Shown here: positions 1 through 11,070 of the stretch, one piece after another
How positions within the stretch are numbered: position 1 is the first letter of the stretch
Layout of the letters: every line of letters starts with the position of its first letter
Assembly: GCA_027943335.1 (NCBI GenBank)
Contig: BSBK01005142.1
Location: 1-64,000, forward strand
Length of the DNA: 64,000 nucleotides
Reading direction: 5' to 3'
Source of the DNA: Chamaecyparis obtusa
Lineage: Eukaryota; Streptophyta; Pinopsida; Cupressales; Cupressaceae
Notes under the pieces: generated by a model
What the model saw: the letters and a program-made list of their open reading frames with translations, nothing else
What the model was told of the DNA's origin: nothing
The model's database searches: none
Program-made: the position numbers and the translations under genes

Positions 1-1790
1 GATTACTGACTAATTTATAAATATTTTCTTAGTAGAACTAGGTGATTAAGCTTCTCAGTTGTTTAACATTCTATATTATGATGACCATATTCATGAAACC
101 CTCTACATGTGAATCCAAAAGCCTTTCATGGTCTAGGTTTGAATACTCTCAAGAGTAAGATTTTAAGGGAAGGGAGAGATGAGATATATCTCTACATAGG
201 TCTTGGCATAAACTAGGTGATCTTTCCCATGAAAGGGTCTAGAGACATCAACACTTTCAATGAGTTTTCAAACATCTCAAAAACATAAGGGGCCGAAATT
301 CTGGAGGGAGAGCATAGAAATGTATCCAAGCCAATATCATAGATGGGATTTATTTTGAGGAATAGATACTAATATGCTAGTGCTTCATAAAGATTCCTTC
401 ATTCTTAAGAAATAAGGACCTTCACTCGAAATCCATCACAACTATATTCATTAGAAAAAGTTGCAATGAACTATCCTTTATGAATCTCCTATTCTCCTTT
501 ACTTTTCCAATTTTTTCTTACCCAATAATATAGATCTTCAAGGGGAGTTTATACCTCAAGGAATCTACAAATCAAACTCTTGCTATGCAAAGACACAATT
601 TTCCTAAATTCCAAAAATCAAGATCGATAATTAGAGATTCCTCCATGGTTGGCACACATGTATGTGTTCCCTATATCATTTGGTCATTTTTCTTCCTTAT
701 TGCCACTATGGAGACATCACCTTTCTTCTCCTCCAAGGATGCACCTAATCTATCCAACAAATCTATAATGGAACCACAAAGAGGAGAATAATCCTCTCTA
801 ACTTTGGTTCATAATGGAAAAACTAATAAGCAAAAAGATTTGAAGACAAAAAAATAGTAGAAAACCCAACTAAATATTTAAAAGAAACCCTAGCAAATGC
901 TCATTACAATCTAATTGCTAGCAAGAAAATCCACGCAAATCTTGTTACAGTCTAGTTGTCTATGTTAATTCATTGTTAAGGTGGCAAATCTTTCAATTTT
1001 TTTGGGATAATGAAAGAGTGTTATATTGGAGGCTCTCATCTTGAAATATGACTGTAAATACGATGGGTATATTTATTTTAAGGGTTGTAAGTGAAGTATA
1101 GTTAGAAATTGGAAATGCTCTGGCAGATTTGTATGCAGTGGAATGTGGAACCCTAGGCTTAGCTCGTGAACTCTGACAGAATTTTTGTAAAGGAATGTAG
1201 AACCATAGACACTGCATGTGAACTATTTGACTGAATTGCTCAAAGAAATATGGCCTCATGACGTGCCATGATCTCTAAATGCACAAGATAGACATATGAA
1301 AAGACCAATTAAACTTGCTCTATATTACTATTGTTATGATGGTTATTTCACCATTTCCTCCTGATATGGGACTGAATCCATTCAAATGGAGGGTACACAT
1401 GTGGTAAAGATGAAGGAAATGAATGTGTTGCATTTCCTTACATACAATAATAATGAAGAGTCTATGAAGAATTACCTGGAAAAAGATTTTTCCCTCTATT
1501 CCTCTGCCTCAAACTCTACTCTGAGTCCTATAAAGAATTACCTACAAGATGTACCAAGAACCTTAGAGTAGTCACCAGGGTATTAGAGTACTATCAGATA
1601 CAAATCTTCAAAAGACTTCGAAAAGTATAAATTTGACAAAATAGAGAAATATTTAGTATCTTATTGAGCTTCACTTTGTTTCGAGAATAGTTTAATATTC
1701 TCTACTAAACAGGGCCAACCACGTGAAGGTGGAAACTCATTTGGCCCCACCCCCCCCTTCCCCTTAATATCACTCTACATTCCCCGTTAA
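1..1790. other. No recognisable gene
   Basis: AT-rich sequence with only short chance reading frames. I see no protein-family motif, no paired terminal repeats and no RNA gene. A short C-run lies near 1748. Confidence 0.5.
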
Positions 1791-1794
1791 CATC

Positions 1795-1990
1795 TAACAT
1801 TCATTCATTCTTTCAACCATTAATAAAATGTAACATTCAATCAATATCACATGATAACATTCATTAACACATTAGATTCGTTAACATGCAATATTCATCA
1901 ATATTTTGCATTAACACATAATTCATGAACATTCATTAGCACATAATTAAATTCATTGAGACATAAAATTCAGTCATTATCAATTAAGGT
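1795..1990. repeat. Degenerate short repeats (ACATTCATTAACACATA-like)
   Basis: About ten imperfect copies of a 12-17 base motif close to ACATTCATTAACACATA follow one another. They lie just beyond the 3-prime end of the CACTA transposase remnant. Arrays of short degenerate motifs are typical of CACTA subterminal regions, so this may be that element's subterminal repeat; no CACTA terminus was found to confirm it. Confidence 0.45.
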
Positions 1991-2003
1991 ATGTAGATGA
2001 CAA

Positions 2004-2870
2004 TCATTTCTTTTTTTTCTTTCTAATTTTTTTTTCTATGTAAGCTCTAAGAGGAGCATCAGTGTTATCATCAATTCCCCCCTCATCAGTTGTTTTGTTC
2101 TCTGTTCTTGATGATCTCAAATTCCTATGCTGCTGCAAAGGGGGGTCCTCTGCAATAACAAATAAAAGAGTTAAATTAAAAATATTTTATTATAATTGTT
2201 ACAAGTATTTAATTATTTTAAAGAACATAACTGTGGCGCTCTTTACCTGATCTGGCCACATCATTTTGTCTAGACTCAACCTCAACATGCTCATGAACAC
2301 CGACCCCTCGATCCTCTACAAATGCTATACAAAATGTTACGTTAATCCAAACACCAATTCCAATTACATATAAAAAATTTAATAGCAAATGTATACCTCC
2401 ACCACTAGGATGCACATCATGCGAACCTTCATCATGCACAGATTGTGTAGAAGGATTGTTAGGCTGCATTCCAATATCCTACGCATTGTTATCATTGCTT
2501 TCTTAAAACAGATATACTCACTTTATATTGGAACTTAACATCAAATAGACTAATTGGTAAAGTATTCAATTTGAAATAAATTTCATTTAGCTTATTTACC
2601 TGTGGCTCAGATGCATCATTATTAGAACCTTGCGCACTGATTTCATTAGTAGAACCTTGCACAAAAATAGGCCACACCGAGTAAACAGATCTCATCTCTC
2701 CAAATGGATTGACACCATCCGCTGCCAATGAAAGCCTGAGATTACGAGGTTCTTCTTTGAAGTGTTGCCACTTTTCCTCTATGTGCATAAATGTCAAACC
2801 ATTCACAGGGATTCGAATAATGTCATCTTGACTTCTATTGCGTGCATGGTAATCCATAAATTGTGCCAAG
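2004..2870 (-). pseudogene. CACTA (En/Spm) TNP2-like transposase remnant, four exons
   Basis: On the minus strand 2600-2870 encodes YHARNRSQDDIIR, then EEKWQHFKEEPRNLRLSL, AADGVNPFG and YSVWPIF. These are hallmark blocks of the plant TNP2 transposase family, which cuts and pastes CACTA elements. After YSVWPIF the usual several hundred catalytic residues are missing. The frame instead passes into a short repeat of CAAGGTTCTA and ends at a CAG/GTAAAT splice donor. Three further small exons can be read: 2397-2478, 2247-2324 and 2004-2149. Each is bounded by AG...GT signals, the phases match at every junction, and the last ends at a TGA after a lysine run. The start is not visible; an acceptor at about 2871 suggests more exons upstream. 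I infer an internally deleted, probably inactive transposase. The splice model is by eye only. Confidence 0.72.
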
Positions 2871-3004
2871 CTAGAGAGATCACAATTATATGAGTCAAAC
2901 ATAGTCATGAAAAAGAACATAAATTAGTTATTATATGCAATTAAAAGATGTTTAGGAGAGTTGAGGAATGGACACCACAAGTAAGTATTTTCAGGACTAA
3001 TTGT

Positions 3005-3397
3005 TAAATACAAGGTGAAGTTTATAAATTAGTCATAGATTCAGGTACTTGCAGCAATCTAATATCATGGGATGTTGTCAATGCTTTGAAACTGCCTATT
3101 CAACACCATCCTAGGCCTTATTATGCTACATGGGTGGAGGAAAATCAAAATTTCATAGTGCATTATCAGACCATGTTAAATTTCTCAATAGGTGGGTACT
3201 TTGATCAGATTCTATGTGATGTTGTAAAAATGAATTGTGCACATGTTATCCTAGGAAGATCTTGGCAAGTTTCTAGGAAAGTGTTACATGATTGCTTCAC
3301 TAACATCTACCAAGTGTGGAGTAATGGAAAAAGGTTTGAGTTGATACCATTGCCTTGCAAGGGAAATGAATCTCTCCTCATAGGAAGAATTAGATAA
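3005..3397 (+). pseudogene. Ty3/gypsy retrotransposon aspartic protease fragment
   Basis: An uninterrupted frame reads VIDSGTCSN, then WDVVNALKL, and further on CDVVKMNCAHVILGRSWQ and VLHDCFTN. This is the retropepsin-like domain of plant Ty3/gypsy polyproteins, which matures Gag-Pol. D-S-G is the catalytic triplet and ILGRSW is the conserved second half (usually ILGRPW). The same domain occurs on the minus strand at 38.2-38.7 kb. No gag precedes it and no reverse transcriptase follows, so it is a truncated remnant. Frame and motif both support the call. Confidence 0.8.
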
Positions 3398-4050
3398 TTG
3401 GATACAAGTCAGACTGGGAAAAGCATAAAGTTGGAACAGCAAGTAGTGGAGAATAAAGGACAGAGAATTCTAAATTCTGTGACAGAGATAAGGACAGGAT
3501 TTAAAGGTGGTGAAGGAGTGTTAGTGGGGGATTGGTACTATCCTATCAGAGGACATGAAAAAGATAATGAAAAGATGGTGCAATAGTAGTTGGAAGGACA
3601 TCAGGGGTACTGCCCCAAACAGGCAGAAATAAAGACTATCCAGACAGTCAAGAAAATAACCAAGGTAGCAATGGTGACTGCCCCAAGGGCAGGAGTTATG
3701 ATTTCTAACAAATGTTTGAATGTTTTGCATGCAAGACATCAGAAGAAGAGACACTTTACCTTAGGAGGTTTCATTCCTATGCACCATATGCAGAGATATG
3801 GAGGAAAAGAAGCAATTTATGCCAGACACGGTTCTTGGGACAAGAACATCTTTAAAGGTGGTGAAATTGATGCAGGAGCATCATATGCTTGTCAAAGGCA
3901 CATTGGAGATCCAAGGCATTACAGAGGTCATGGAGCATCTCCTGGATTCAATTGGGCAATCCTTCAACCAATCATGGCACATGGAGGCATTGGAAGTCAT
4001 GAAATTGCATAATGTCCTGATGGATTTCTATGTTGAAAAAAAGTTGTAAT
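3398..4050 (+). other. Degraded sequence downstream of gypsy protease
   Basis: Several overlapping plus-strand frames of 60-140 codons run to about 4049. I recognise no reverse transcriptase, RNase H or integrase motif. Position suggests the residual 3-prime interior of the same gypsy remnant. Function is not assignable. Confidence 0.35.
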
Positions 4051-4059
4051 TGCATCTTA

Positions 4060-4690
4060 GGGTTGCCTAGGGTAGAAAAGAAATTGGATAGGGTCCTATA
4101 GGTTATCATAACCTTACGTTACATAAATCAAAAGATTCAATAAACTCTTTAAGAGCATAGTTTAGTAGTTTAAAATTTGAAATTTGAATGTTAACGGCTA
4201 TAAAGCCATTTTGGAAGGAAACTCCATAATTCAAATTTTAAGAAGGATTAGCAAATGAAACTAGTTGGAGATGGTTAAGAGGGGTAGTTACCATGCTTGG
4301 GTCTATAAATATGTGTTTGCACGGACTAGAAGATATAATGGATGGACTGTCTCAGAAAAGTGAATAGAAAAAGCTTGGTTTGAACAGCAATTTGAAGCAT
4401 TCTTGGTTTTTCTGCATATCTTTGGATTGGGAATGTATTGTGCTATCTTACCAAACATTTTTTGATGATAATAATTGAGTCTTGAATTCATTTGGTGAGT
4501 TTTTTGTTCAATTTTATTCACTATCTGGCTGTAGCAGACAGTTTTCAAGCAATTTTGTAATTTTTTTTTCATTAAATCATGCTCATCCCATGAAATGTCC
4601 ACTATTTCTTCATGGAATGGCACTCTTCTAACATGTAAAAATGCTTCTAACTCTGTAATGAATATCTAACCAGAATATTTGGTGGCCACC
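4060..4690 (+). mobile_element. Possible LTR with TATA box
   Basis: GGTCTATAAATATG at about 4300 is a good plant TATA context, and it lies a few hundred bases after the gypsy remnant, where a 3-prime LTR would be expected. No second copy and no target-site duplication was found, so the boundaries are guesses. Confidence 0.3.
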
Positions 4691-5439
4691 AACAATAAAA
4701 AGGTGAAAACAAGGGTTAAGGATTGAAGGGACAGTCCTATAGAGAGAGATTTGCCTTAAGGAGGGTAGTGTTTGAGTTTTGATTCATGGTTATGATGTTG
4801 AAACATTGATTTTTGCACTTGGAATTAGTCAAAGAAGTCGTTACACATGTGAGATTGGTGATACCCTAGGAATAAGGGTTTATAAGGGATGAATTGGGGT
4901 TTTTGGGGATGGGAAACCCATAGACTGAAATTGATTGTGTATTTGTCTAATTGAAGGCATTTTATGAGCCTATACAAAGTTTGAAGTCCATACATTAAGT
5001 ATTGATATATGTTGCTTTGTAAATGCACTAGTTGTTCCATTGTTAAAGATAGGGTCATTGTGAAGAAACTTTGATTTTTGCCATAGGAAGCCCATCCAAT
5101 CTTGACATATGTTTTATATAAGGATAAAGGGTATTTGAAAAGGTTTTTTTTTAGAGAGTCACTTGAGAAAAACAAAAGATATCTGCCAATTTACCTTGCT
5201 GCTGTTACAGAAATTGAAAATTGTCATTAACAACATTTTGGTTTGCTATGCATTTTTACTTCAAAGGTGTTGAAACTTGAAGGTGATGTTTGGAACATGT
5301 TAGATATGCTAAAACAAACCTATTGAAGCCTTGAAACCTCCTAGAGTTGACTATTTGTAGATTTTTCCCATCAGGACCTAGAAGGGTCACTTGGAACACT
5401 TCTACATTTTTGCTCATTTTGGGTTGTTTAAAGGGTTCA
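4690..5439. other. No recognisable gene
   Basis: AT-rich sequence with chance frames only. A minus-strand frame of about 116 codons (4825-5175) has no recognisable motif. Confidence 0.4.
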
Positions 5440-5818
5440 TCATTCTATCCTCTCCATCACTCCCATTTTAGCACAAGCAGAGAGAATGTTGACAAAGGTT
5501 GCAAAATTAGGATTTACACCTACCAAGTGTATTTGATTGAAAGTTTCTACAACCTTTTCAACTAATCCATCTTGTGCATATCTTGCAATTGTTGCAGTCC
5601 ACAAGACCACGTTTCCCTGAGGCATTCTCTCAAACAATTTATGTGCCTTGTCTATGCTTTTACATTTTTCATATATGTCTATAACAAAATTTCCAACTAT
5701 AATATCTCATGAAAACCCCCCTTTCATTATGCTTTGATGGATATCCATACCCTATTCCAAAGATCCTATTTTGGCACAGACAAGGAGTATCTTGGCAAAG
5801 GTTATGGAATAGGCACGG
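5440..5818 (-). pseudogene. PLS-type pentatricopeptide repeat (PPR) pseudogene
   Basis: The minus strand reads FAKILLVCAKIGSLE, a stop, GMDIHQSIMKGGF, a stop, then IIVGNFVIDIYEKC, AHKLFERMPQGNVVLWTATI and ARYAQDGLVEKVVETFNQ, ending LSACAKMGVMERIE before two stops. These are classic P, L and S repeats of plant organelle-targeted PPR proteins, which bind organellar RNA; compare the usual YaKCGSIDKA and LFDRMPQRNVVSWTAMI. About 120 residues (three to four motifs) survive out of the usual 500 or more. In-frame stops show it is dead. No E or DYW domain is present. Confidence 0.85.
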
Positions 5819-5846
5819 AGTAAGAGGAGTTATAGAATGAATAACT

Positions 5847-5906
5847 TTGTGAATCTTCCACTGTACTAGACCAACATTGTGAATCTTCCACCGTACTAGA
5901 CTAGCT
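5847..5906. repeat. 30-bp direct tandem duplication
   Basis: TTGTGAATCTTCCACTGTAC occurs at 5847 and again, with one change, at 5877. It is a simple two-copy tandem repeat next to the PPR pseudogene. Confidence 0.8.
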
Positions 5907-6990
5907 CAGTTATCTTCAATAAAAATATTTGTTAAATATGGAGAGGTATCAATCTTAAGGCATCTAACTTAATTTCATTGTGTAATACATAAACCCAACA
6001 TCTAAAATAGGCACCTTGAGGTTGATGAACTGAATATTTAACGGATCTCTATTTTAAACTTTCAAAGATATCTGCATTAGTTCTTATTTTCACATGTTCC
6101 CTTCTTTCTGCTTCCTCCCTGCAGCCTCCTTTCAAATGAGTTTCTCTTCTCCCTTCTATATCTCATGTTTGAGGGAGTCACAACTTTTCATTTCATGCCT
6201 TTTGACTATTCGTTAAAGTTAATTTTATTATTTTAAATTTTAATTTTAATCTTATTTTTATCCTTTTGTATTTTACTTTATCATTTTTTATAATTAAATC
6301 CTATTCAAAGAGGGGACATTACGACAACAATTTGGTAATTTGGGGTGAAATTGTGTAGTTCTTTGAATAACTCCATGTAGGCTAGTCTAGTTGAGGTGTT
6401 TAGGCATGCTCAGGAAGGCATTTTGCATCCACTTAAATTTAATCTTTAAAAGTTATTTATAACTCACTTATGAGATCATAGAATCAGATTTCAGAGGCAT
6501 TTCTCTCATGGTCTATATCAACATTCAGTACTCTCTTCTTCTTGAATTAACATGTTTATTCCACTATCATAATTTTGTGGGGATACATCAAAACTCCTCG
6601 AGATCCTTGTGAAAACATATATAGTAAGGGCTGTAGAAAAATAAAAACACCAAACCAAATAATAAGCCCCCATAATGTAAAGCCAATATAGGAATTCATG
6701 AACTAAATTTAGTGGCTGAATTTGACTATGTTAATTGTCAATGCAAACATCATCTTGTAATTGTTCTATCTAATGTCCTTTTTTTCAAAATGAAGCCCAG
6801 TTGAAACCCAAAATGCCCATCATATATTCAAATTCTTTAAGTGGATTTTGGGAATTTTGCACTAAGGAAATGGGATTAAAATTATAATAGAGGGCCTCAA
6901 GTAAAGTGAAAATATAAAAGAAGGTCTCCTATCATTAAATTTTATTTTAAATAATTCCTCTCCAATATCAATCAAAATTCATGAAGGAAA
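5907..6990. other. No recognisable gene
   Basis: AT-rich, no coding motif. It could contain the 5-prime LTR and leader of the copia remnant that starts near 7 kb, but no PBS or LTR pair is visible. Confidence 0.4.
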
Positions 6991-6996
6991 TTTGAA

Positions 6997-7481
6997 GATT
7001 TATATCTTTTAGACAAAATTTCTATTTAAAAAAGGCAAAGTGAGGAGGACACATATTGATCTCTTGCTCCTCACTTTTATTCAGTGGTGATAGCCATCGA
7101 AGAAAGGAATGATCTAACCACATTCAAAGTGGCAGAATAGATACGTTCTTTACAATCTCATGAGAAGTATATACAATGTTCTACAGAAAGCTTGGTGCAA
7201 GCTTTCCAATCTCCTACAAAAATTGAAGAAACTCTCCCACGATTTATATCTTTTGGATGAAATTTCTATTTAAAAAAGGCAAAGTGAGGAGGACACATAT
7301 TCATCTCTTCCTCCTCACTTTTATTCAGTGGTGATAGCCATTGAAGAAAGGAATGATCTAACCACATTCAAAGTGGCAGAATAGATAAGTTCTTTACAAT
7401 CTCATGAGAAGTATATGCAATGTTCTATAGAAAGCTTGGTGCAAGCTTTCCTATCTCCTACAAAAATTGAAGAAACTCTCC
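6997..7481 (+). repeat. Tandem duplication of 244 bp inside copia gag
   Basis: 6997-7240 and 7241-7481 are nearly identical and abut directly. Both carry the gag-like stretch that reads DLTTFKVAE followed by SLQSHEKY. The few differences show the duplication happened after or during decay of the element. Confidence 0.9.
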
Positions 7482-7630
7482 AAAGACTCTTCCTCACCCA
7501 AATAAATTCCAAGGAAATTTTAGCTAATAGAGGACATGGTAGAGAACAAGGAATAGGAAGTGGATCACTGAATCATTCAATGCAGGTGTTCTAAACAATA
7601 TGGACACGAAGGGAAAAAAGATTGACTTGA
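7080..7630 (+). pseudogene. Ty1/copia Gag remnant
   Basis: Duplicated frames read EERNDLTTFKVAE, a stop, then RSLQSHEKYIQC. This matches the end of the copia Gag (UBN2-type) domain, in which a helix ending in LIGSLQAHE is common. At about 7588-7626 a damaged zinc knuckle reads CSKQYGHEGKKD followed by TGA where the last cysteine (TGT or TGC) would be. Gag packages the element RNA. Stops and frameshifts make it non-functional. Confidence 0.65.
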
Positions 7631-7719
7631 ATAAGTCGAAAGACAATTAATTAAAGTCTTCCAAAGATGCAAAGTACTCTACATTCTTTGCATGCATTTT
7701 GACAAAAGAACACCAAAAG

Positions 7720-8255
7720 AATGTGTGGTTCCTAAATAGCAGCTATTCAAATCATATGAAAAGTAAATATACCCTCTTTGTCAAATTAGATGATTCATAA
7801 GAAGTCTAACTTAAATTTAGTGATGATAAAGAAAATGATGTAATGGGTAAAAGTACCCTTGCAGTGAAGACTAAGCAAGGAGAAATTATTATATTCATGA
7901 TACTTGTGCCAAAACTAAAACATAATCTTTTGAATATTGGGCAGCTAGTAGCATAAAATTACAAAAGTGTATTTGAAGATAACCACAGCAAGATATTTAA
8001 TAAATCAGATAAATATCACTTGTAGCAAAGTCTTGTATGATAGAGAATATATTATTTCCTCTCCCATTGGTTTCCACTAAGATGCATGCATTCATGGTAA
8101 TAACAGATGATTCGTGGTTATGGAACCAACAATACGGTCATTTTAAATTTCAAGGATTAAGTTTTCTTCACAAGAAGAATATGGTTAGAGGACTTCCTAC
8201 AATTCAATCCAAAGATGAAATTTGTTCAAGGTGTGCACAAGCACTATCATGATAA
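7720..8255 (+). pseudogene. Ty1/copia protease and GAG-pre-integrase remnant
   Basis: The frame reads WFLNSSYSNHMKSK, where active elements have W-x-LDSGCSNHMTG, so the catalytic DSG is lost. It then reads ILVPKLKHNLLNIGQLVA, which matches the conserved end of the protease region. At 8115-8250 it reads WLWNQQYGHFKFQGL and SRCAQA, the GAG-pre-integrase zinc-binding region in which WHRRFGH and CEGC are usual; both are degraded. Confidence 0.75.
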
Positions 8256-9110
8256 TTTTTCAGTGAACAAATCATGGAGGGCAATATCTCCAATAGAGCT
8301 TGTGTGTTGACATTTGTGGTGATATGCAAGAGGAAAAATTGGGTAAGGATATTTATTTTTTAACTTTTATTGATGATTTCCTTGCCACACGTTGGTTTGT
8401 TTTCTTATGCAGATATCTAAGGCTTTTCAATGCTTCAAGAATTATAAAGCTATACTTGAAAAGAAAATTGGGTATTATCTCAAAATACTCAAACAGGTAG
8501 AGGGGGAGAATTTACTTCCAAAGAGTTTTTTTATTTTGCAACAACTATGTCATAAAGAGAATTTACTGTGGCTTATACTCCCAAAAAAATGGTAATGCAA
8601 AAAGAAAGAATGGTACCATTATGAAAATGGCATGAAGTATGTTGCAATCAAAATGTCTTCCAAATAGTTATTAGGGGGTTGTGGAAACAATAGTATATAT
8701 TTTGAATTGAGATCCCACAAAATCAATCAAGAACATCACTCAAAGGAAACTCAAAGTAGTCATAATACTTTTGTAGCTCATTTTCATGTATTTGGTTGTC
8801 TAGCATTTATTCATATTCCAATTCAAAGGTAGATGAAGTTGGATACAAAATCCCAACTTTGTATCCTTGTGGGATATTCCAATGCAACTAAAGGGTATAG
8901 GTGCTATAATCCTAGCACAAAAAATGTTTTTGATGAAGGGAGAGTCTGTCAATGGAAAAATGGTGTACATCAAAATATACTAATAATCATGGGCATTGAA
9001 GATGGCAGTGTTCCTCCTCCCCACAAGCTCAAGTGGAAGTTCAAGCTCTAATAGGAGCTCAAGTTCCAGTCCACCAAGTTCTTCTAGTAGCACAAATTCT
9101 GATGATAATT
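8256..9110 (+). pseudogene. Ty1/copia integrase remnant
   Basis: ISPIELVCVDICGDM and FLTFIDDFLATRWFVFL correspond to the first two catalytic aspartate blocks of copia integrase (usual HTDVCGPM and FIDDFSRKTWVYFL). At 8833-9000 KLDTKSQLCILVGYSNATKG and YRCYNPSTKNV match the conserved GYS-KGYR segment downstream of the catalytic core. Integrase would insert the cDNA. Several frame changes separate the blocks. Confidence 0.78.
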
Positions 9111-9224
9111 CGCATTAAGCATAAACTCCAAGCTCTTCAAGAAATGCACAAAGACTATTTGACATTTATCATAGGACTACAATATAAAATCAATCATTAA
9201 TTTTGTTTTTTTTAGTACAATTCA

Positions 9225-9978
9225 AGTGGAACCCTCTATGTATGAAAAAGTAGTCAAAGGCAAAGTATGGATTAATGCTATGAATGATGAGATGAATGCC
9301 ATTAATAAAAATAAAACATGGAAATTATTTGCAACTTCCCAAAGATAAACAAGTGATTCATGTCAAATGGATTTATAAGGTGAAATATCATGTTGATGGT
9401 TCAATAGAATGACACAAGGCTAGACTAGTCACCAAAGGATTTGCACAAACACCTCAAGCAATTTACAGAAACTTTTGCTACAATTTATGGACTTGATACA
9501 ATCAAGATTATATTGGCTATTGCTACACAATACAAGTGGCTAGTATCTCAGATAAATGTAAAATCTATCTTATTTAATAGTTATACAGATAAGGATGTCT
9601 ATTTGGAACATTCAACAACCTATGGGCTATGAAATTCTAGGCAAAGAACAATTAGTTTACAAGTTTTTAGAAAAAACACTTTATGGGTTGAAGCAAGCTC
9701 CCAGTGCCTAGTATACAAGGATTAGTAGTTATTTCTTGAAGAAGAGATTTAGTAGAAGAAACTAAGAGCCAACCTCATATGTTCAACATATTGATTATGA
9801 TATTCTCATTGGTTGCCTTTGCGTCGATGATCTTATTTATATAGGTAACAACAAAGCTCTCATGGAGAAAGAAATGAAACATAAATATGAAATGTCAAAT
9901 ATAGGACCCATGCATTATTTCCTTGGTGTGAAAGTTCAACAAAAATTAGAAGGTATATTTATCAAACCAAATATGTAA
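9225..9978 (+). pseudogene. Ty1/copia reverse transcriptase remnant
   Basis: The translation passes from W-x-NAMNDEMNAINKNKTW through VKWIYK, HKARLVTKGFAQT and GLKQAP to LCVDDLIYIGNN and MHYFLGVKV, across several frames. These are the ordered RVT_2 blocks of copia reverse transcriptase. The catalytic YVDD is CVDD here. The RNase H domain is missing, so the element is cut off near 9980. It sits directly downstream of the integrase remnant, in the normal copia order (gag, protease, integrase, RT). Confidence 0.85.
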
Positions 9979-9979
9979 T

Positions 9980-10300
9980 TTTAGAATGTCCCGTCCAAAA
10001 ATGCTCAACCCTCGTTCTATTAGCTACTGAACTTCTACAGCTTTAACTGATCATACAAAATGATTTGGTGTATTGATAGTTAATAGAATTTTTAATTAAA
10101 AAATCATAACATAATTTCTAAAAACTACTATTTTTTAGTGCACTTTTATACAGTGGATATCGTGACATGCCCTGGTTGGTTAACTTTAGAATATCCAAAA
10201 ATTCTCAACAACCATTCTATAACTGTTGTACTTCTACAGCTTAAACACTTCATACAGAGTGATGCAGAACCATCGAATTGTTGTCGTAACTAAAATGGTA
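9980..10300. repeat. Diverged direct repeat pair, about 205 bp apart
   Basis: A segment starting TTTAGAATGTCC at 9980 and one starting TTTAGAATATCC at 10185 share about 100 bases, including CTTCTACAGCTT and a following ATACA-GA block. It lies immediately after the truncated copia RT. It may be a minisatellite or part of the element into which the copia broke. Confidence 0.5.
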
Positions 10301-10606
10301 ATAGTTACACCCCAGTGACAAACATGTAGATTTATCAAAAGACTCAGTGCAATCTTCAGAGCCTTCTACAAGGCATTTTCATATTTGTGCACTGTGTTGA
10401 GTGCTTTGTTGAAATGAAGGACATCGTTAGAGGAATGTTTAGGTTTTTAAACAATATTTGTAAACCCTAGCTGGGCTCGTGACTATATCATTTGAAAGCA
10501 CAGTCCAAGGCATTTTTAGAATCTCCATGAAGCACAATGTTAATGATCGATCTTATGACCTAGAAATATAAAGAATAATGTATGACAATAATACAACAAA
10601 GCTTTC

Positions 10607-11070
10607 ACCTATCGGTGCTATCAAGAGTTTAAGGGGCAGTGTTCCATTTAATGGAGGCACTAATACAAATTAGTGTACAATACAGAAGCGACACCTAAAG
10701 TACTTGAGCTCATGATAAAGGGAAGAGAGGACGACACAAAAGGAGGAGGAAGTGAAGTTTAAAATCATACCTTTCTCGGCCTTTTGGATTTTGAATGTAC
10801 AATGCCTTTCGCCGCAGAGATGCCTGGCCATAGAGATCTCCTCATCCAACATACAAATTATCCAATGAATGCAAAAATCCCTCTCGGTGCTATTGAACAT
10901 AGAAATGACCAACATTTTCTTCTTTTTTTTCTTATATCCTGTTAACGTCGCAATTGTGACATTGTCAGGTTATAATTGAAAAAAAAAGCCAAAAATATAT
11001 AACATTTGCCTGTCGTCGCAAATTGTCATCACAATTTCACCCCAAATGTATTAGTGCCTTTCGGGTGCTA
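10607..11070. repeat. Thrice-repeated CCT-TCGGTGCTAT motif and 13-bp inverted repeat
   Basis: CCTATCGGTGCTAT (10607), CCTCTCGGTGCTAT (about 10871) and CCTTTCGGGTGCTAT (about 11057) lie within 460 bp. AGGCACTAATACA at about 10655 recurs in inverted orientation at 11048-11060. The inverted pair brackets about 390 bp exactly where the copia integrase frame stops. This might mark a small inserted element; no target-site duplication was confirmed. Confidence 0.4.
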
